A DNA stretch of 64,000 nt from contig NC_061864.1 of the NCBI RefSeq assembly GCF_907164915.1, positions 6,407,389 to 6,471,388 on the forward strand, given 5' to 3'. The translations under genes and the position numbers were made by a program. Source of the DNA: Impatiens glandulifera (taxonomy: Eukaryota > Streptophyta > Magnoliopsida > Ericales > Balsaminaceae). The notes under the pieces are model-generated. The model searched no databases. It was not told the DNA's origin and was given only the letters and a program-made list of their open reading frames with translations. Positions 26,500-39,259 of the stretch are shown here, piece after piece (position 1 is the first letter of the stretch; each line of letters opens with the position of its first letter).

Positions 26500-28350
26500 T
26501 CAATCTTTACTCTAGGGTTCTGACCCGTTTTTTATGGAAAGGTAAAGAAAAAGTATTGTCTCTTTTGAAATTAGATTTAAATAAACAAATATTATTAAGT
26601 CATTAGATTTAAATGAATAAATATTATTAAACCAAAAACACAACTTTAGCTCATTAGTGAAGTTTCCAAACAGGAACGAGCTGCTTAAATAGTTTCAATA
26701 CTATAATGTATGAATATTGAGGAGTGTCAATAATATTACACTCCACAAATTACTCGTATAAAAACGACACACAAAACACTTTCATCCACTCAACGTGTCC
26801 AAACACTTCAAGAATCTGAAATTGAATGAGAACTTTTCATTATCATCATAAATCAATAGATTACTTACCCTGGTTTCTAATTTTAGAGTTATAACAGATA
26901 AAATTTTGATAAATAAATATAAATGTCAGTGATTATTTTTTGTTTATCAAATTCTCGATTCTCTGATAGCATCTTCAGGTTGGAGCTAAATATTATTGCT
27001 TATATGTTATATTTGTCTTTTATCATTCTATTATTGTTGCCCACTAACTAGATTTTCATTAATCAAGTTAATACAATCTAATATATAAACTCGATTATGT
27101 ATTAACAATATTGTAACTAAAATATGATTAAATTTTAATATTTAGCTTTCTCAATTATTTTTAAAGGTTGGCAGCACATAAAATTTTAAAACAATTCGGT
27201 AATAGGTTGATTATAACGGTAACTTATATGTTATCTCATTGTGAAATATTAGACTTTAAAATCAGTCTATACATACCACATTTTCAATAATTAACGTAAA
27301 CTCCTTATAAGAGTGGTTTAAAGGTATTTATATATAGTATAAATGTTTGTTATTTTTAAAGTGTTTCTAAAAAATAAAAATACTAACAATTAATATTATT
27401 ATCTCAAATTAAATCATATAATAGTCCAAACTTATTATATTATATCAACTACCAAGAGGTAAGTGACTTCTTCCCAATATAGTTATGTTTCAATATTTTA
27501 TTTTTTAAAATTGTTATTTTTATAAATAAAATAAAATTATTTCATATATTACATTACTCAATTCATTAATTAAAATATTTTTTTTATAATTATTTCATTT
27601 AAAACATATATTTCATCATATATATCAATAATACCATTAAATATTTTACCATAAAAACTTACTTTCTCAAAATTAACACTAAATATAATTTTTAAATAAT
27701 TTAAATTGATTCAAATACCACCTAAACAAACCAACCCTTATCATCACAAAATCATCCATCCAAAGGATTGCAGTTTGCAATATACCAAACCGATCAGAAT
27801 TCAAATATCAATCATTCTCATATTTATATAAAATATAGTATACGTACTGGTTTCCCATTTTTACATAAATCTATTAAAAAATCATTATTGCTAATATAAT
27901 TCACACAAAAATAAACATGATAACTATATAATATCATATAAAAATATATACTCTCATATCTATAATCAAACAATATAATAAGTTTTCTTTACCAATTTAA
28001 CCTAATTTAATGAGCACAAAGTTATTGAATAAATAACTCACTAGAATAAATGTTCGATTCTCATTTAAAATGTCTTAAGTTAAAATGAAGATTATTCTAG
28101 TAATCAAGAATAAGTTGAAGTCCACAATTAATATGGGTATGTTCTAATTTCCTACAAATTTAAAAAGAAAAATTAGGTATAATATTATTTAAATAGCAAA
28201 GATACAATAATGTGTAAGCATGTAATGAATTAATAACTAATTGCTTCATGGTAGTGAAACTAATTTTATGCAACAAACCATATATAATTATAGATTTCAT
28301 ATTAAATTAATGTAGAAAATAAAATAAATAATATTACCCCCTCTCTCTCT
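26500..28350. other. Intergenic AT-rich DNA
   Basis: This lies between the 5' end of the CFIm25 gene and the 3' end of the WD40 gene. It is AT-rich throughout with no convincing open frame, RNA gene or complete element. A CT-dinucleotide run sits at about 28342-28353, just past the WD40 stop codon. Confidence 0.5.
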
Positions 28351-28358
28351 CTATATAG

Positions 28359-29549
28359 CTAGTTTAGTGAATGAATAATTTTTCTCTTGCCTTGATAGAC
28401 ATGCAAAACACCATTCCATCCACCGGCGACCAGCGTACATTGATCCTCAGCTGCTGCCGTCGTCTGCCGCCAGCAGACACAGCTGACGAAGGCGGCGGCG
28501 CCGCCGTGGTGGTCGTCGGTCCCAATGCCGTTACACCAAATGGGCTCGCCCCATCTTTTATCATACACAAAAACTTTATTATTTTCTGACCCACAGCTCA
28601 ATAGCCCACCACTTCTCCATCCAGATAGGCCCACAAATCTTCTGGTGTTAACATGGCCCACGTATGTCCGAATCAGGCTCTGATCCGCTGTGCGCCAGAG
28701 CTTCAAACATCCGTCAGTACCCGACGTCACTATCGTCTCATTATCGATGAATCTTACGTAAGCCACCGTTTTGTTATGCCCTTGGAGCCGGAAAACCGGT
28801 TCCGACAGTTTACGTATATCAAACCCGTAGGCCTTCCGATCAGCACATCCAACGGCAACCAATTGCCCACATGACGGGTCGAATTCAACTGAACAAACCG
28901 AGCTACAGTTCGGATTCCCGGGTCGGATTATCGCGATGGAATTCCCACCCTCGCATCGTGTATCCCACATTTGCATTGACCCGTCGTCGGAAGCCGACCC
29001 GCCTATTACCGGATCCGAATTAGAATAATCCATTGCCCATACCCGACGACCACCGTGCTCGTCTCTTTCGAAAACCGGCACCCGTTTCTCGAGGTCATAT
29101 TCGGTTACAACTCCGTCGTAGTCACACGATCCGATAACCCGACTCGACGACTGAGGCTTCCACCGTAAACCGCTTAGCTTCGCCGGAGTGCAGATGAAGT
29201 AATCGCACGCGCCGGCATGCTCGGGTGCGTTTACATCGGTCGACAGAGAAGTCCAGTTATAGACCCGAATTTTCCGGGCGATGCCACCGGTGGCAAAGAG
29301 GGTATTTGATTGGTCAAATTCGACGACTCCGAGCGTGTCTGAGACAGCGCCGGCGGCGGAAGAGGAAGAGACGACGGCGGAGAGAGAGAAATCCCACTCA
29401 ATTCTGGCTGGTTCTTGATCTTGATCGACAAAGATTTGATCTTTTTGTTCGTTTAGTACATGTAAATCTAATGGTGGCGGTAATTCTGATGGATTTAGTT
29501 CATTAAGGTTAGAGAGGGAGAGGCGAAAAAGTTTCTCATTTCCTTTCAT
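28359..29549 (-). CDS. RUP: WD40 repressor of UV-B photomorphogenesis (RUP1/RUP2 type)
   Basis: A single exon of 396 residues. After a low-complexity N-terminal stretch of about 50 residues, EWDFSLSAVVSSSSAAGAVS leads into a seven-bladed WD40 propeller. Clear blades include GVVEFDQSNTLFATGG, the blade ending MQMWDTR (residues 193-198; the arginine fits a DWD motif for DDB1-CUL4 binding), GHNKTVAYVRFID and SGTDGCLKLWR. RUP proteins bind the UV-B receptor UVR8, drive it back to the inactive dimer and so limit the UV-B response; they also affect flowering time. RUP genes are intronless, as here. Upstream, an ACGT core (CCACGT, about 29758-29763) could bind HY5, but this is positional inference. 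RUP1 and RUP2 are paralogues, and I cannot tell which this represents. Confidence 0.92.
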   Translation of the reverse strand: MKGNEKLFRLSLSNLNELNPSELPPPLDLHVLNEQKDQIFVDQDQEPARIEWDFSLSAVVSSSSAAGAVSDTLGVVEFDQSNTLFATGGIARKIRVYNWTSLSTDVNAPEHAGACDYFICTPAKLSGLRWKPQSSSRVIGSCDYDGVVTEYDLEKRVPVFERDEHGGRRVWAMDYSNSDPVIGGSASDDGSMQMWDTRCEGGNSIAIIRPGNPNCSSVCSVEFDPSCGQLVAVGCADRKAYGFDIRKLSEPVFRLQGHNKTVAYVRFIDNETIVTSGTDGCLKLWRTADQSLIRTYVGHVNTRRFVGLSGWRSGGLLSCGSENNKVFVYDKRWGEPIWCNGIGTDDHHGGAAAFVSCVCWRQTTAAAEDQCTLVAGGWNGVLHVYQGKRKIIHSLN

Positions 29550-30034
29550 TTCATAGGAACTACTCTGTTGTTAGATAGATCTTCTTTAAGATTTGTGGCC
29601 AATGAGAGGCTGCAAAATGTCTTGGCTAACTTATTAATATATTGTTAAATGTTATATCCTAGCTAACTCAAGGAGGTGTTACATTTTTATTTTATTTTAT
29701 TTTATTCTGATATTTTATTTTTATTTTTCTGGTCGACTAAAGAAAGAACATCCAAGTTCCACGTTTTGATACCTGCCAATCTTGCTAATTAATTAAATAG
29801 ATGCCATGTCCCTTTGTGGCTTTGTTACTATCAAAATTCAATCTCATCTACCTCAAAATAAGATTGTTATTTTGTGTAAAATTGTTTATAATACAATTAA
29901 ATTGCAATTTCATACCAAAATAAATTGGTTGTGTCAAAAATCAACCAAAAGTTAACATTTTTTACTAAAAAAAACTAATTATGAAATTAAATGTAAAAGT
30001 TGAAAAAAAAAACCTTAAATCATATTTTGTTTAA

Positions 30035-30310
30035 TAAGCCTGGATCTTAATCAAAATTTTCAAATAACTCAACAAAATCAATTATCACATCACTCCATTT
30101 TTAATAATCAAATCAATCAATTCATTAACCAAAATACTAAAATACTCATTATTTAAATTATTATTATTTATTTTATTTATATATATGAATATCTTTTAAA
30201 TCTTTTTACTAAAAAAATATCCTTATTTTTTCAAAATCATCACCCATAATTATTATTTTCTTCCTCTAAATTATTTAAATAACCTGATCAAAACGAGAAG
30301 CCTAAGTCAT
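30035..30310. mobile_element. Small AT-rich MITE-like element, family 1
   Basis: The left end reads AAGCCTGGATCTTAATCAAA and the right end AACCTGATCAAAACGAGAAG, which pair imperfectly in inverted orientation. The body contains the core AAAATACTAAAATACTC that recurs at about 32.8, 51.6, 59.4 and 60.2 kb. There is no coding capacity. Confidence 0.55.
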
Positions 30311-31775
30311 AAACAAACTCTATATAGTATTATTCTGAACAATAATTTAATAAGGATTTAAATTAAACTCAAATTATAATAGGTTAGTTACCATTTGTTT
30401 TGATAAAAAAATTTGTTTATGGAACGAATCAAGATAAAATTCTATTTGAGAAGATTTTATGATCCACAACTATATTCTTTTTTTTTCTTTTTCTTTTTCT
30501 TTTTTTTTGTCTTTTTCATTCTTTGTTTTTGTGTTTTCTATTATTATTTGGAATTATTTGTATTCAACTAATATGTTCAAAAATAAGCAAATCATCATTG
30601 CCAATAGAGTGTCACATTTATGGAAAAATAATAATTAAATTATTGGACAATTTCACTTAATTTAGTAATTCCAATAATTTTTTTTTATGATTTTTAAGTA
30701 TAAAACATAAACTATTACAATTATTTATTTTAAAATAATATTTAGCCCCAACTTTTCATTTTATAAATTCTTATTTAGTTAAAATTATTTAAATAGCTCA
30801 CAATCTTTTTATCTATCTCTCATGAGTCTCATCAATCAAATTAATAAAATTAAATCAAAATTATCTCTATATTTGTTTTAAAAAAAATATTGTATTATTA
30901 ATTTTAAGTAATTTTTTTATATAAATTCCTCATTTTCTCATAACCTTTAAACAAGAAAACTTTTTTTTTATAACAATGACATGTACAAAATACAAATATA
31001 GAATGTAGAGTGAGGCTCTATTTTTATTTTTATTATTTTTTCAATCTATTCAAATGCTGAGTTATTACTTAGATGATGTATCTGCATATTAATTGATTTG
31101 ATTGGATGACTTTAAGGAATGCATATAATGTAAATCACTTTATAATTTATTTTTTTATAAATAAAACTTTGCAATAAAGAGAAGAGGATTAATATATCTC
31201 ATGTAGTAGTGTTTACTATGATAACTAAGAGTGAATGTGGTGGAGAAAGATACCTATAAATAATAATAATAATAATAATAATAATAGAATATTTAATTAC
31301 ATATAATAATAAAAATATATTATTTAAAATTAATAAAAATATATTGAATAGTATAAAGTAGGAAGAATAAAGGTGTGGTGTTTGGTTGTGTGCCTCATCA
31401 TGAAGTGCCATCCTCACCACTCTTCATCAGGTTATTACGTGGACCATGTCATGCCAAAGCCTTTCTCTTTATCTTATCAACCTTTATTTGATCAATAGAT
31501 ATTTATATACTTTCCTTTTTTATCATCTCATCATCATGTATGTACATCACAATTTATTTTTCTTCTGAGTAATCAATAATTGATACAACTTGTACAAATT
31601 ATTGATTTATATATACATGAAGTATTATTTCTCAAAACTGAAAAAAAAAAGAAGAGTATATTCTTGTATGGATGAGCTAGTGGAATCCATACTTGCATGA
31701 AATTAATACTAACAAAAATTAGGCATAATCATAAATAATAAAAAAGAAAGTAGGTTTGTATCTCTTTCAAATTGC

Positions 31776-31814
<39 letters not shown>

Positions 31815-32697
31815 TTTATGTTTTAATATTTCAATTTTTTTTTTTAATTTAGGAAGTTTAAAATGGTTTATTGAAAACCGAATTTGTCACTTTTGATTAG
31901 AGATGACAATGGTACATGTATACGATACTCATGGATATCCGATAATTGAATTCATGTATTTTATACTGTGGTAGGAAATAAAAGAGTAGAGAAGGTACAT
32001 GATTGTACTCAGAATCGGGGATGAATAGCGTGTTAAATCTAAACTCGATACCCGACTATATTAGTGCGACCTTTATGTGTCAAATCATGACAATTATCAC
32101 AATAAATATTTCATTTATTTTATTTTTACTCACACTCCAAACATTCCCAAAATTATTATTTCTATATCATGCATTAGTGCATTACTATTAGTCAATCTTT
32201 AACTTAAAATTTTTTCAATCTTTTCATTAACTTTTTTTTAACTCTATTACCAATAAAATTGTTATATTCTTCGATTATGGTCACCTATGCACACTTTCTT
32301 TAATTATATTTATTTTTCTTTAACCTCTACAATCTTATAAATATTTAATCGGGTAAAAAAGTACATGTCGAGAATCAGGTATCCGGCGAGTCGGGAATGA
32401 ATCTAAATAAAAAACACTCGACGTATCAGATAGTAAAATAAAAATTGAATTTGGAGACGAATATTTCACTACCATGAGAGTTAGAGGATGATTTTTTTGA
32501 CGGATAGGATATCCATTATCATTCCTACATTTTATCTCTATTAGACATTCACTCTTACCCCTTCAACTATAATAACAACAAAAAATAATTTAAAATTTAA
32601 GTCTAATAATACATAATACTTAAAAGATGTTTCTTTTCTTTTTAGAGAAAGGCTTGTTGTTTAGAAAAAAATTGCACGGTCCTTCAATACATTCTTA

Positions 32698-32955
32698 GGC
32701 CTAGTTCGGTTTTGAATTATTCAAATAATTACAAAAATTAAATATCACTTCACTTTCATTCTCATCTATCAAATCAATTAATTTATTAATTAAAATACTA
32801 AAATACTCTATATTATAAATTATTATTTTTTATTTTATTTATATATATCAATACTTTTTAAGTTTTTTTTTTAAAAAAAAAAAAAAAACTATCATCAATT
32901 AACATTTTTTACCTCTATAGATTATTTCATTAATCCCAAAACTGAACCAGGTCTT
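32698..32955. mobile_element. Small AT-rich MITE-like element, family 1
   Basis: The left end GGCCTAGTTCGGTTTTGAAT pairs with the right end CCAAAACTGAACCAGGTCT in inverted orientation. The body shows AATTAATTTATTAATTAAAA followed by TACTAAAATACTC, as in its sister copy at 30.0-30.3 kb. A poly-T/poly-A run at about 32861-32887 forms the middle of the hairpin. Confidence 0.65.
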
Positions 32956-33481
32956 ACTGAAATTAAAACTTGAAATATTTTGGATTTTAAAATATATATA
33001 TTAAATTGAAAATATACATTTTTTTAAAATAGTGAAACAAGTTTTCATGAACCCAATTCCTTTTCAAGGTTACAATCATATAATTTGTCATGGCTCTAAC
33101 ATCGGACAAAGAAAAGATGTAAACAAATTCCACACCTTACCTTTTGATTTCCAGTTCTTGATGACATGAAGATCATGCATGGTAATGGAGGAGATAGGCA
33201 AATTTAAACAATGAAGTGATTGATAATGGATAAGAATTGTTTGTCATATTCTATCTAATATATATTGGACGTTGTTTTCAGTCTCCATCAACTATATATA
33301 CAAAAGATTCCTTATCACATTATTATGGGATTCAATTTTACCCAATCCACCTGGCCCTTCTATCATAGTCATCACAGTTGGCAGATAATTTTTATTTTTT
33401 ATTTGAACTTAAAACATTAATATGAAAGACACATTTTGTTTCTGAATCAAAAACTCAAAATAATTAATATGGATGAGTACG

Positions 33482-36400
33482 TTAACTTACACATATGTTT
33501 CCTAAGAACAACCTCAGATCTCTCGCCTTCTTTGCATGTTCGGGGGATAATGCCTCGCTTTCAGACTCACTCGAGTCAATCAGCTCGATGACTTCAACTT
33601 TAGCCCGTTCATGTTTGGAAACACATGGCCGGGCTACTTGCCCTTCAGGGCTGCTGCATAAATCGATAATGTCCACGTACGAAGAATCCTTCTTTATCGT
33701 CGGCTTGGAGGGGGAGGAGCCAAACGTGATTTTGTTGTTGGTCATATCTGCTAATGGGCGTCTGATCTGCATAGTTCCAATGGGGAAACGAGCGAAAGTT
33801 GAAGTCTGAATTGTTTCACTATCTCTTTCAATTTCAAGAACCAGATTTTTCAGTTGTAGATCGACTACATCCTCATGTGCCACCTTGTCAGACTTCTTTT
33901 CCCTTTGTTGTTTAGGTTTCTGTTTCTTCCCTAGAGCTCTACTTTCCACAAACTCCAAAATCTTTTCTGGACAAGCACTATTCAGAAAACAAATAGGAGA
34001 GTTAAATAATCGAGGCATTGTTTTGATGTGGGTTATTTAAGATTTATTTCAAATAACCAACTACCTAATGAGCAATATTATTTAGAAATAACCACCTAAT
34101 TATAATTAATCAACTAGCCCTAGATAGATCAAACAAGGCTGTTTGTGTTACTACCTCTCGAGTAGATCAGCTGGAACTATGGATGTTTTAAGACCATCAT
34201 CACGTTGTTCCCAGGAAACTTCAAAGCATTCAATTCCCTGGACTATTCGACGCTTGATTATTGCAGAAACAGGGCATTTCACTGGCATCTACACAACAAC
34301 AATTGGGGAATATCAGTCAAACCAATGTAGTTTGAAGAATGAAACAATTGGAAACAAAATTCATATATATATGGCGGTTTCTCATCTTGATCAGGATCCG
34401 AATTCAGATTCAGAAACATAGAGTATTTATTTTTAATTCTCAGACAATCAGAAACCATAAAGAAAAGGTACACCTTGTGAAGTGGTAGCTGAACTCCCTG
34501 CTCGGTTGATGTAGAACGTAAATTAGCAAACTTCCTTAGATCTCTTTCAGCAATCTTGGGCAAAATATATTCATCTGAAGAGGGTTTTAAAAATGACTAA
34601 AGACCCCTGAGAAACTCTTCTTGTTTCTAACTAATAAAGGTAAATATAACTAACAGCACAAAATCGAGAACTTGATTATAGAATGAGAGACCTGTTTTCT
34701 CTGAGGGCCACTCAAAGAAGTTGAAACATATCGCCTGCAGTTTGGCACGTTGGAATGGGAAGGAAACTAGAACCCTGCATAATTATTACAACTCAATCGC
34801 AACCCAATATATTTTTATTTGTTGAATCAGCATAATCTTTAGTAACAGCAACATATATCTAAAGAGTTAGAAAAGCTCTATACTTGACCTCTGAACAGCC
34901 TTGGATTCAGCAGTGTGGCATTTTGGCTTCATGTATGCGTTGATTACTTTCTCTAACTGTTCCTTCCCAGGACCATTGATGCTTGATTCATTCTCTTTGT
35001 TATTATTGCATATCAGATTGCTACTATCCTCTTGTCTCTTTGACTTGTTCTTCTTCTTCCCAATTAACAGCCCCTCTGTTGCAATCTTATGGAGAATGGC
35101 ATCATTACCAACTGTTTTGACAATCTGGCATGCTGATTCCTATTATTCAAAATGTTACAACCATAAGTTCAACAAAATGTTTAATACTTCAAATATTAAA
35201 TTAAACCACTTACCGGACCAAGGCCATGAACTCCCGGGAAGTAATCACTGCCAAGAATAATCGCCAAGGCAATCTGAAGACACACAAATCTAATTAAATA
35301 AATCATAACTAAGCTAAAGTTTTTTAGTGATTAGTAGAAAATTTACCAAGGAGTTCCTTCCAAACCCGAGTTTTCTTTGGATATCAGCCATTTCATAGCA
35401 AACAACATAACCGCCTTCCCCTAAATTGGCAAGGATGAATCAATGGTATGCATCTAAGATGATGAAAATCTTAAGAGAAGTGGATGGACTCACCAAGGCA
35501 TATATCTCGGTATACTGTTCTTGCACCAAAGAGAAACGCGTCTGAATCTGTAGTAAAACATCCATCCTGGTGGAATAGTTAAAAAGATGATCATAGTGAG
35601 ACAAGATAGCTTTCAGGTACAGGGAAAAAAATGTATACATGTTTTACTACTTACACATTGTGACTCTGAGTTCAAGAGAGCGCATTGTGCTTCACCTTCC
35701 TCTATCCTGAATATTTAATGTTAGTTTCTTCTTCAATTTTGTTAACAAAAAATAGCCTCAATCTAAATCCATCTTACCCGTCTAGACAAGGAATCCCTAG
35801 TGCCAGCCCAAGTAGCTTAGCATCTTTTATCATACGAGAAAAATCTGATCCTTCATTTCTCCTTAGAGAAGAAGGCCGTTTCTGGGAATTTGTTTCATCT
35901 TGTATGGGCTAATCTTGGGTTAAGAAATTTCAATTAATAAAATAAAGAACTCCATTCAACAGATAAGTCAAGATATGACATCAACACTCATACCTCAAAA
36001 CCAAGATTGAGGCGTCTTCTGTAGGTGGATAATTTAATAGCGGGAATTGCACCATCTATGCATCAAACCAGACGCCATTAAAACAAAAATATATGAATAT
36101 GATGCAGTACAGTCATACCAAGGGCCAACCAACCAACCAACAAAAGCTTAAGTATTTGAAGAAGAAATGGGTTTACCTGTTACAAAGATAAGACTGCAAT
36201 TCAAAGCTATTAAAGCTCTAAGGCGGTGAAAGAGACCTCTTAGATGAAGCTTATCCGCCAGGGCAGAGTGAGATTTATTGACATTTTGAAATTGAACCAT
36301 CCAACAAGAGAGATCAATGCACACTCTCTTGTTCCTGCGACACCCAAAAAAAAAGCTCCAAATTTTGACACAGCCCAATAAATATATATGCGAGAATTAT

Positions 36401-36546
36401 CTTTTGGATTTCAGTACATGAAAGATATATATAATCGAAGATAGAAGAAATGGATAATAATAATGTGAGATTACTAACTGTAGATGATGAAGAGGGAAAG
36501 TTTTCTTGCAAGATTCTAAGATGTCCCATAAGTTCTTTACACCCAT
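33482..36546 (-). CDS. SEND1: Single-strand/structure-specific DNA endonuclease 1 (XPG/GEN family)
   Basis: Thirteen exons from the right join in phase: 36479-36546, 36177-36334, 35994-36055, 35778-35908, 35655-35706, 35494-35566, 35347-35420, 35214-35273, 34889-35139, 34692-34774, 34474-34574, 34155-34288 and 33482-33977, giving 580 residues. The N-terminal nuclease region begins MGVKNLWDILESCKKTFPLH, with acidic residues D30 (CIDLS) and D76 (VTDG). The internal nuclease region has EEGEAQCALLNS (about 142-153), TTDSDAF (D164, D166) and ILGSDYFPG (D216). A helix-hairpin-helix region follows, then a chromodomain-like piece (PVKCPVSAIIKRRIVQG to VPADLLER), as in GEN1 proteins, and a divergent serine-rich tail. 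SEND1/GEN enzymes cut Holliday junctions and other branched DNA in the nucleus. All catalytic acids look intact. Confidence 0.93.
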
Positions 36547-37528
36547 AGCCTATCCCGCTCTTATGCCCTCAGTTGTTCTCCTTCGGGGCACTGCCTTTTC
36601 TACCCGGTTAAAACTCTTCTGCCGTCAAACCCATGTCAAGAAAGACGTTGGTGAGTATCTTAAGAGAGAGAGGGGACGAATGAAGCAGATCTGAGGATAT
36701 TTTGAATGTCCTTATTTTAGGGCAGGAGGAGACGTTAAACATCGGACCATGAATTTGAACATACACGCTCATACAAATTTGTGATTATAAATTTTCAAAT
36801 TTTAGTTTTAAATTAATTTTAGTTTTGCCCCTCTAACTAACAACTGACCACATTTTTTGCCATCCCACTAATAAAATATGATTTTGCTCCTTTAATTAAT
36901 TAAAATTAACTTTACTTCGTACTTAATATTAGAACTTTTATTACACCCTTAATTTGTGATCTCTAAATTTTTTAATAATAAATGTTTTGTAAGTATTTTT
37001 TACTTTATTATATCATTATATATTAATACTATCTTAAATTTATTTTTTTATAAAATTATTCGTTTATTAAAATTATTACTAATCATTTTTTTTACCAGCT
37101 TAGTCTAGATCTATTTTGAATTATAGTTTTGACAAATTTATTATATATTTATTTGACATTATTTTGTAATTATTTTTTATTTATAGGATATTTTTAAAAA
37201 TTAATGATAAAATAATTGAAAAATTAACTCACAATAAAAATTTAAATAGGAATAGATTAAAAGTAAACATATATATATATATAACGTTGTTAGCAGGCTA
37301 ATCACGGCAAACTGGGTATATACGTAGCTGGCGGTCGGGTCTGATTCATCCGGACCGGGTCAAAAATAGAGGGGTTTCAGCCCATCCCAAGTTCCTTGTT
37401 CGTCTCTCGCCCCATTGTCCAACTCCCGAATCTGATGATCCATGGCTCTGATCTGATCGGTGCCGCGAGACAGAAATAGGGGCTTTCGCTTCAGCAATCT
37501 TCGCGACCACCGACCTTTTTTTTGCTTG

Positions 37529-37716
37529 GTAAGTTGCTTGCTTCATCAACTAACTGATTGATGCCTTGATTATTAATTAGCATACATTGCTTGGTTAGTC
37601 TCAAAATGCGATTTTGGATCTCCACTCGAAATCTTTGTGAAATTGCATTAATTCATAATAGATAATTTGAGTTTTCTCATAAACTCACATTGCATCTTGT
37701 TGGGTGCAATTTTCAG
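37529..37716 (+). other. Probable 5' UTR intron of the 71-residue protein gene
   Basis: A GTAAGT donor follows a GC-rich, leader-like stretch at about 37400-37528. An acceptor TTTTCAG ends at about 37716, some 40 bases before the ATG at 37758. Inferred from splice signals only. Confidence 0.5.
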
Positions 37717-37757
37717 TTGATCGACCGACCAACATTTGTATCAATCAATCTCGTAAA

Positions 37758-38470
37758 ATGAAGCATCAAGGCTGGTATATAAAGGTTGCTGCAGTTTCAG
37801 CCTTTATCGGAGCTTCTATGGAGCTTTTCATGATCAAAACCGGTTTCTGTGTGAGAATCTTCCTTTCTCCATCTACCTACTCTAATTTTCATTTTTTTTT
37901 AATCTCTTTCCATTCTCATTATCAAGTTTTGAGCTTTCAGTGTTATTCTAACTACTTAGCTAAAATGACCAATGGGTATATTAATTAGGGCAAGAACTAC
38001 ACTTTCAATTACTTGCCATTTTGAACTGCACTTGTTGTATGAATGATAATGGAGAACCTCTCATGGAAGAGAAGCTGCCTAGAGGACTTATATATTGTTC
38101 TTGAGTTTTTCTCACTATTATAATACATGATTTTTTTAGTGACAACTTGTTTGCTTAACTTGTTTTGAATGGGAATTCAAGTTAAATTTTCAACATTTTT
38201 TGTTTCTTTGTTTGTTTGTTTTAGAGTAGATTTGCTGTACAGATTCAATTGTAACCCGTAATGCTTATTAGCTAGCTTAACCAGATGCAACATCAATATA
38301 CAATGATAAACATTTTGATGAAGGACCCTCTTTGCTGTCTCGCAGATGACAAAGTAACAGTTTTGGAATCGGAGAAGAGAAGTTGGGAAAATTCAGAGGA
38401 AGCTCAGGCGATGCGAAACGCCCTTAATCCTTGGAGGAACCGTGAAGCACAACAAGAGAACGAATCTTAA
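37758..38470 (+). CDS. Small conserved plant membrane protein, 71 residues, unknown function
   Basis: Two exons, 37758-37848 and 38346-38470, join in phase (TTC T|AT GAC gives F-Y-D). The donor is the first GT of TGTGTGAG, because it restores the reading frame. A short amphipathic start, MKHQGWYIKV, leads into one hydrophobic segment (about residues 9-30, with GASMELFMIKTGFY). A charged C-terminal half follows, with SEKRSWENSEEAQAMRNALN and PWRNREAQQE. The layout, one N-terminal anchor and a charged soluble tail of about 40 residues, resembles small assembly or accessory subunits of organelle membranes. I recall similar unnamed plant proteins but no function. The region between this gene and SEND1 (36547-37757) serves both promoters. 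Confidence 0.8.
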
Positions 38471-39250
38471 ATCGTTCATTTGATCACAAATAAAATTCAG
38501 ATTATAAGCTTTGTTTTAAATTGCAGAGATTTGAGATTTCAATGAACTGTTAGCTCATGTCAGTAAGTTTGTTTTAGCTTTGAATTTTATGTGAAGAATA
38601 ATAGGGTGTTGTATGCTGTTCAATTTGGAAGCAAAACCTTATAATGAATTTGTCTTATCTAGTTTTATTGAAACCGTTCAACTTTAAAATTTAGATGGGG
38701 TGTATAATAATAGAGGACTTTCAAATTATGATATTTTATTTTATTTTGTAATTGATAACATATATTTTCTATAAATAAAGCGAAAATTAATAATGGAAGG
38801 GAGAGAATGACAAATATATTGTAGAGTTTATAATATTATAGATACAAGTAATTGTCAAACTCTATCAGCCTGCACAAGATGCTAACTAACCTTTGGTCTG
38901 ATTCACATTAAATAATAAGTTGATTTGAATTGAAATTATGGAATGTAATAATATATTGATAAAATATTTCTTTACTTGATATGATTAGAAGGAAATAGTT
39001 GAAAAGACAAATTATTTTATTATTTTATTTATTTATTTTTATTTTTAAAAAAGTTTATTTACATTAAAATGAAAAAAAAACATTTAAAACAACGAAAAAG
39101 CATGATATAAAAAAAAATAAACGGTACTTAATAAATTATCGAACTCGTAAATTTTTTTAGAAGAACGATTAACTATCAAATAGATTCTACTAATTTTCCT
39201 ATACGAATTTCAGAATTATAATAATATTATGAATGATATGCATCATACGA
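38471..39250. other. Intergenic AT-rich DNA
   Basis: No gene is seen. It contains the probable 3' end of the 71-residue protein gene, then low-complexity A/T tracts. Confidence 0.5.
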
Positions 39251-39259
39251 CTACGATCA

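Larger units (their letters stand above)
29570..33470. other. Gene-poor AT-rich DNA with MITE-like elements
   Basis: Almost 4 kb without a supported gene. It holds two related small elements (about 30035-30310 and 32698-32955), a T/TTTC-rich tract at about 30477-30511, an ATA trinucleotide run at about 31258-31286 and a TTA run at about 31786-31810. Open frames on either strand are short and repetitive. Confidence 0.6.
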
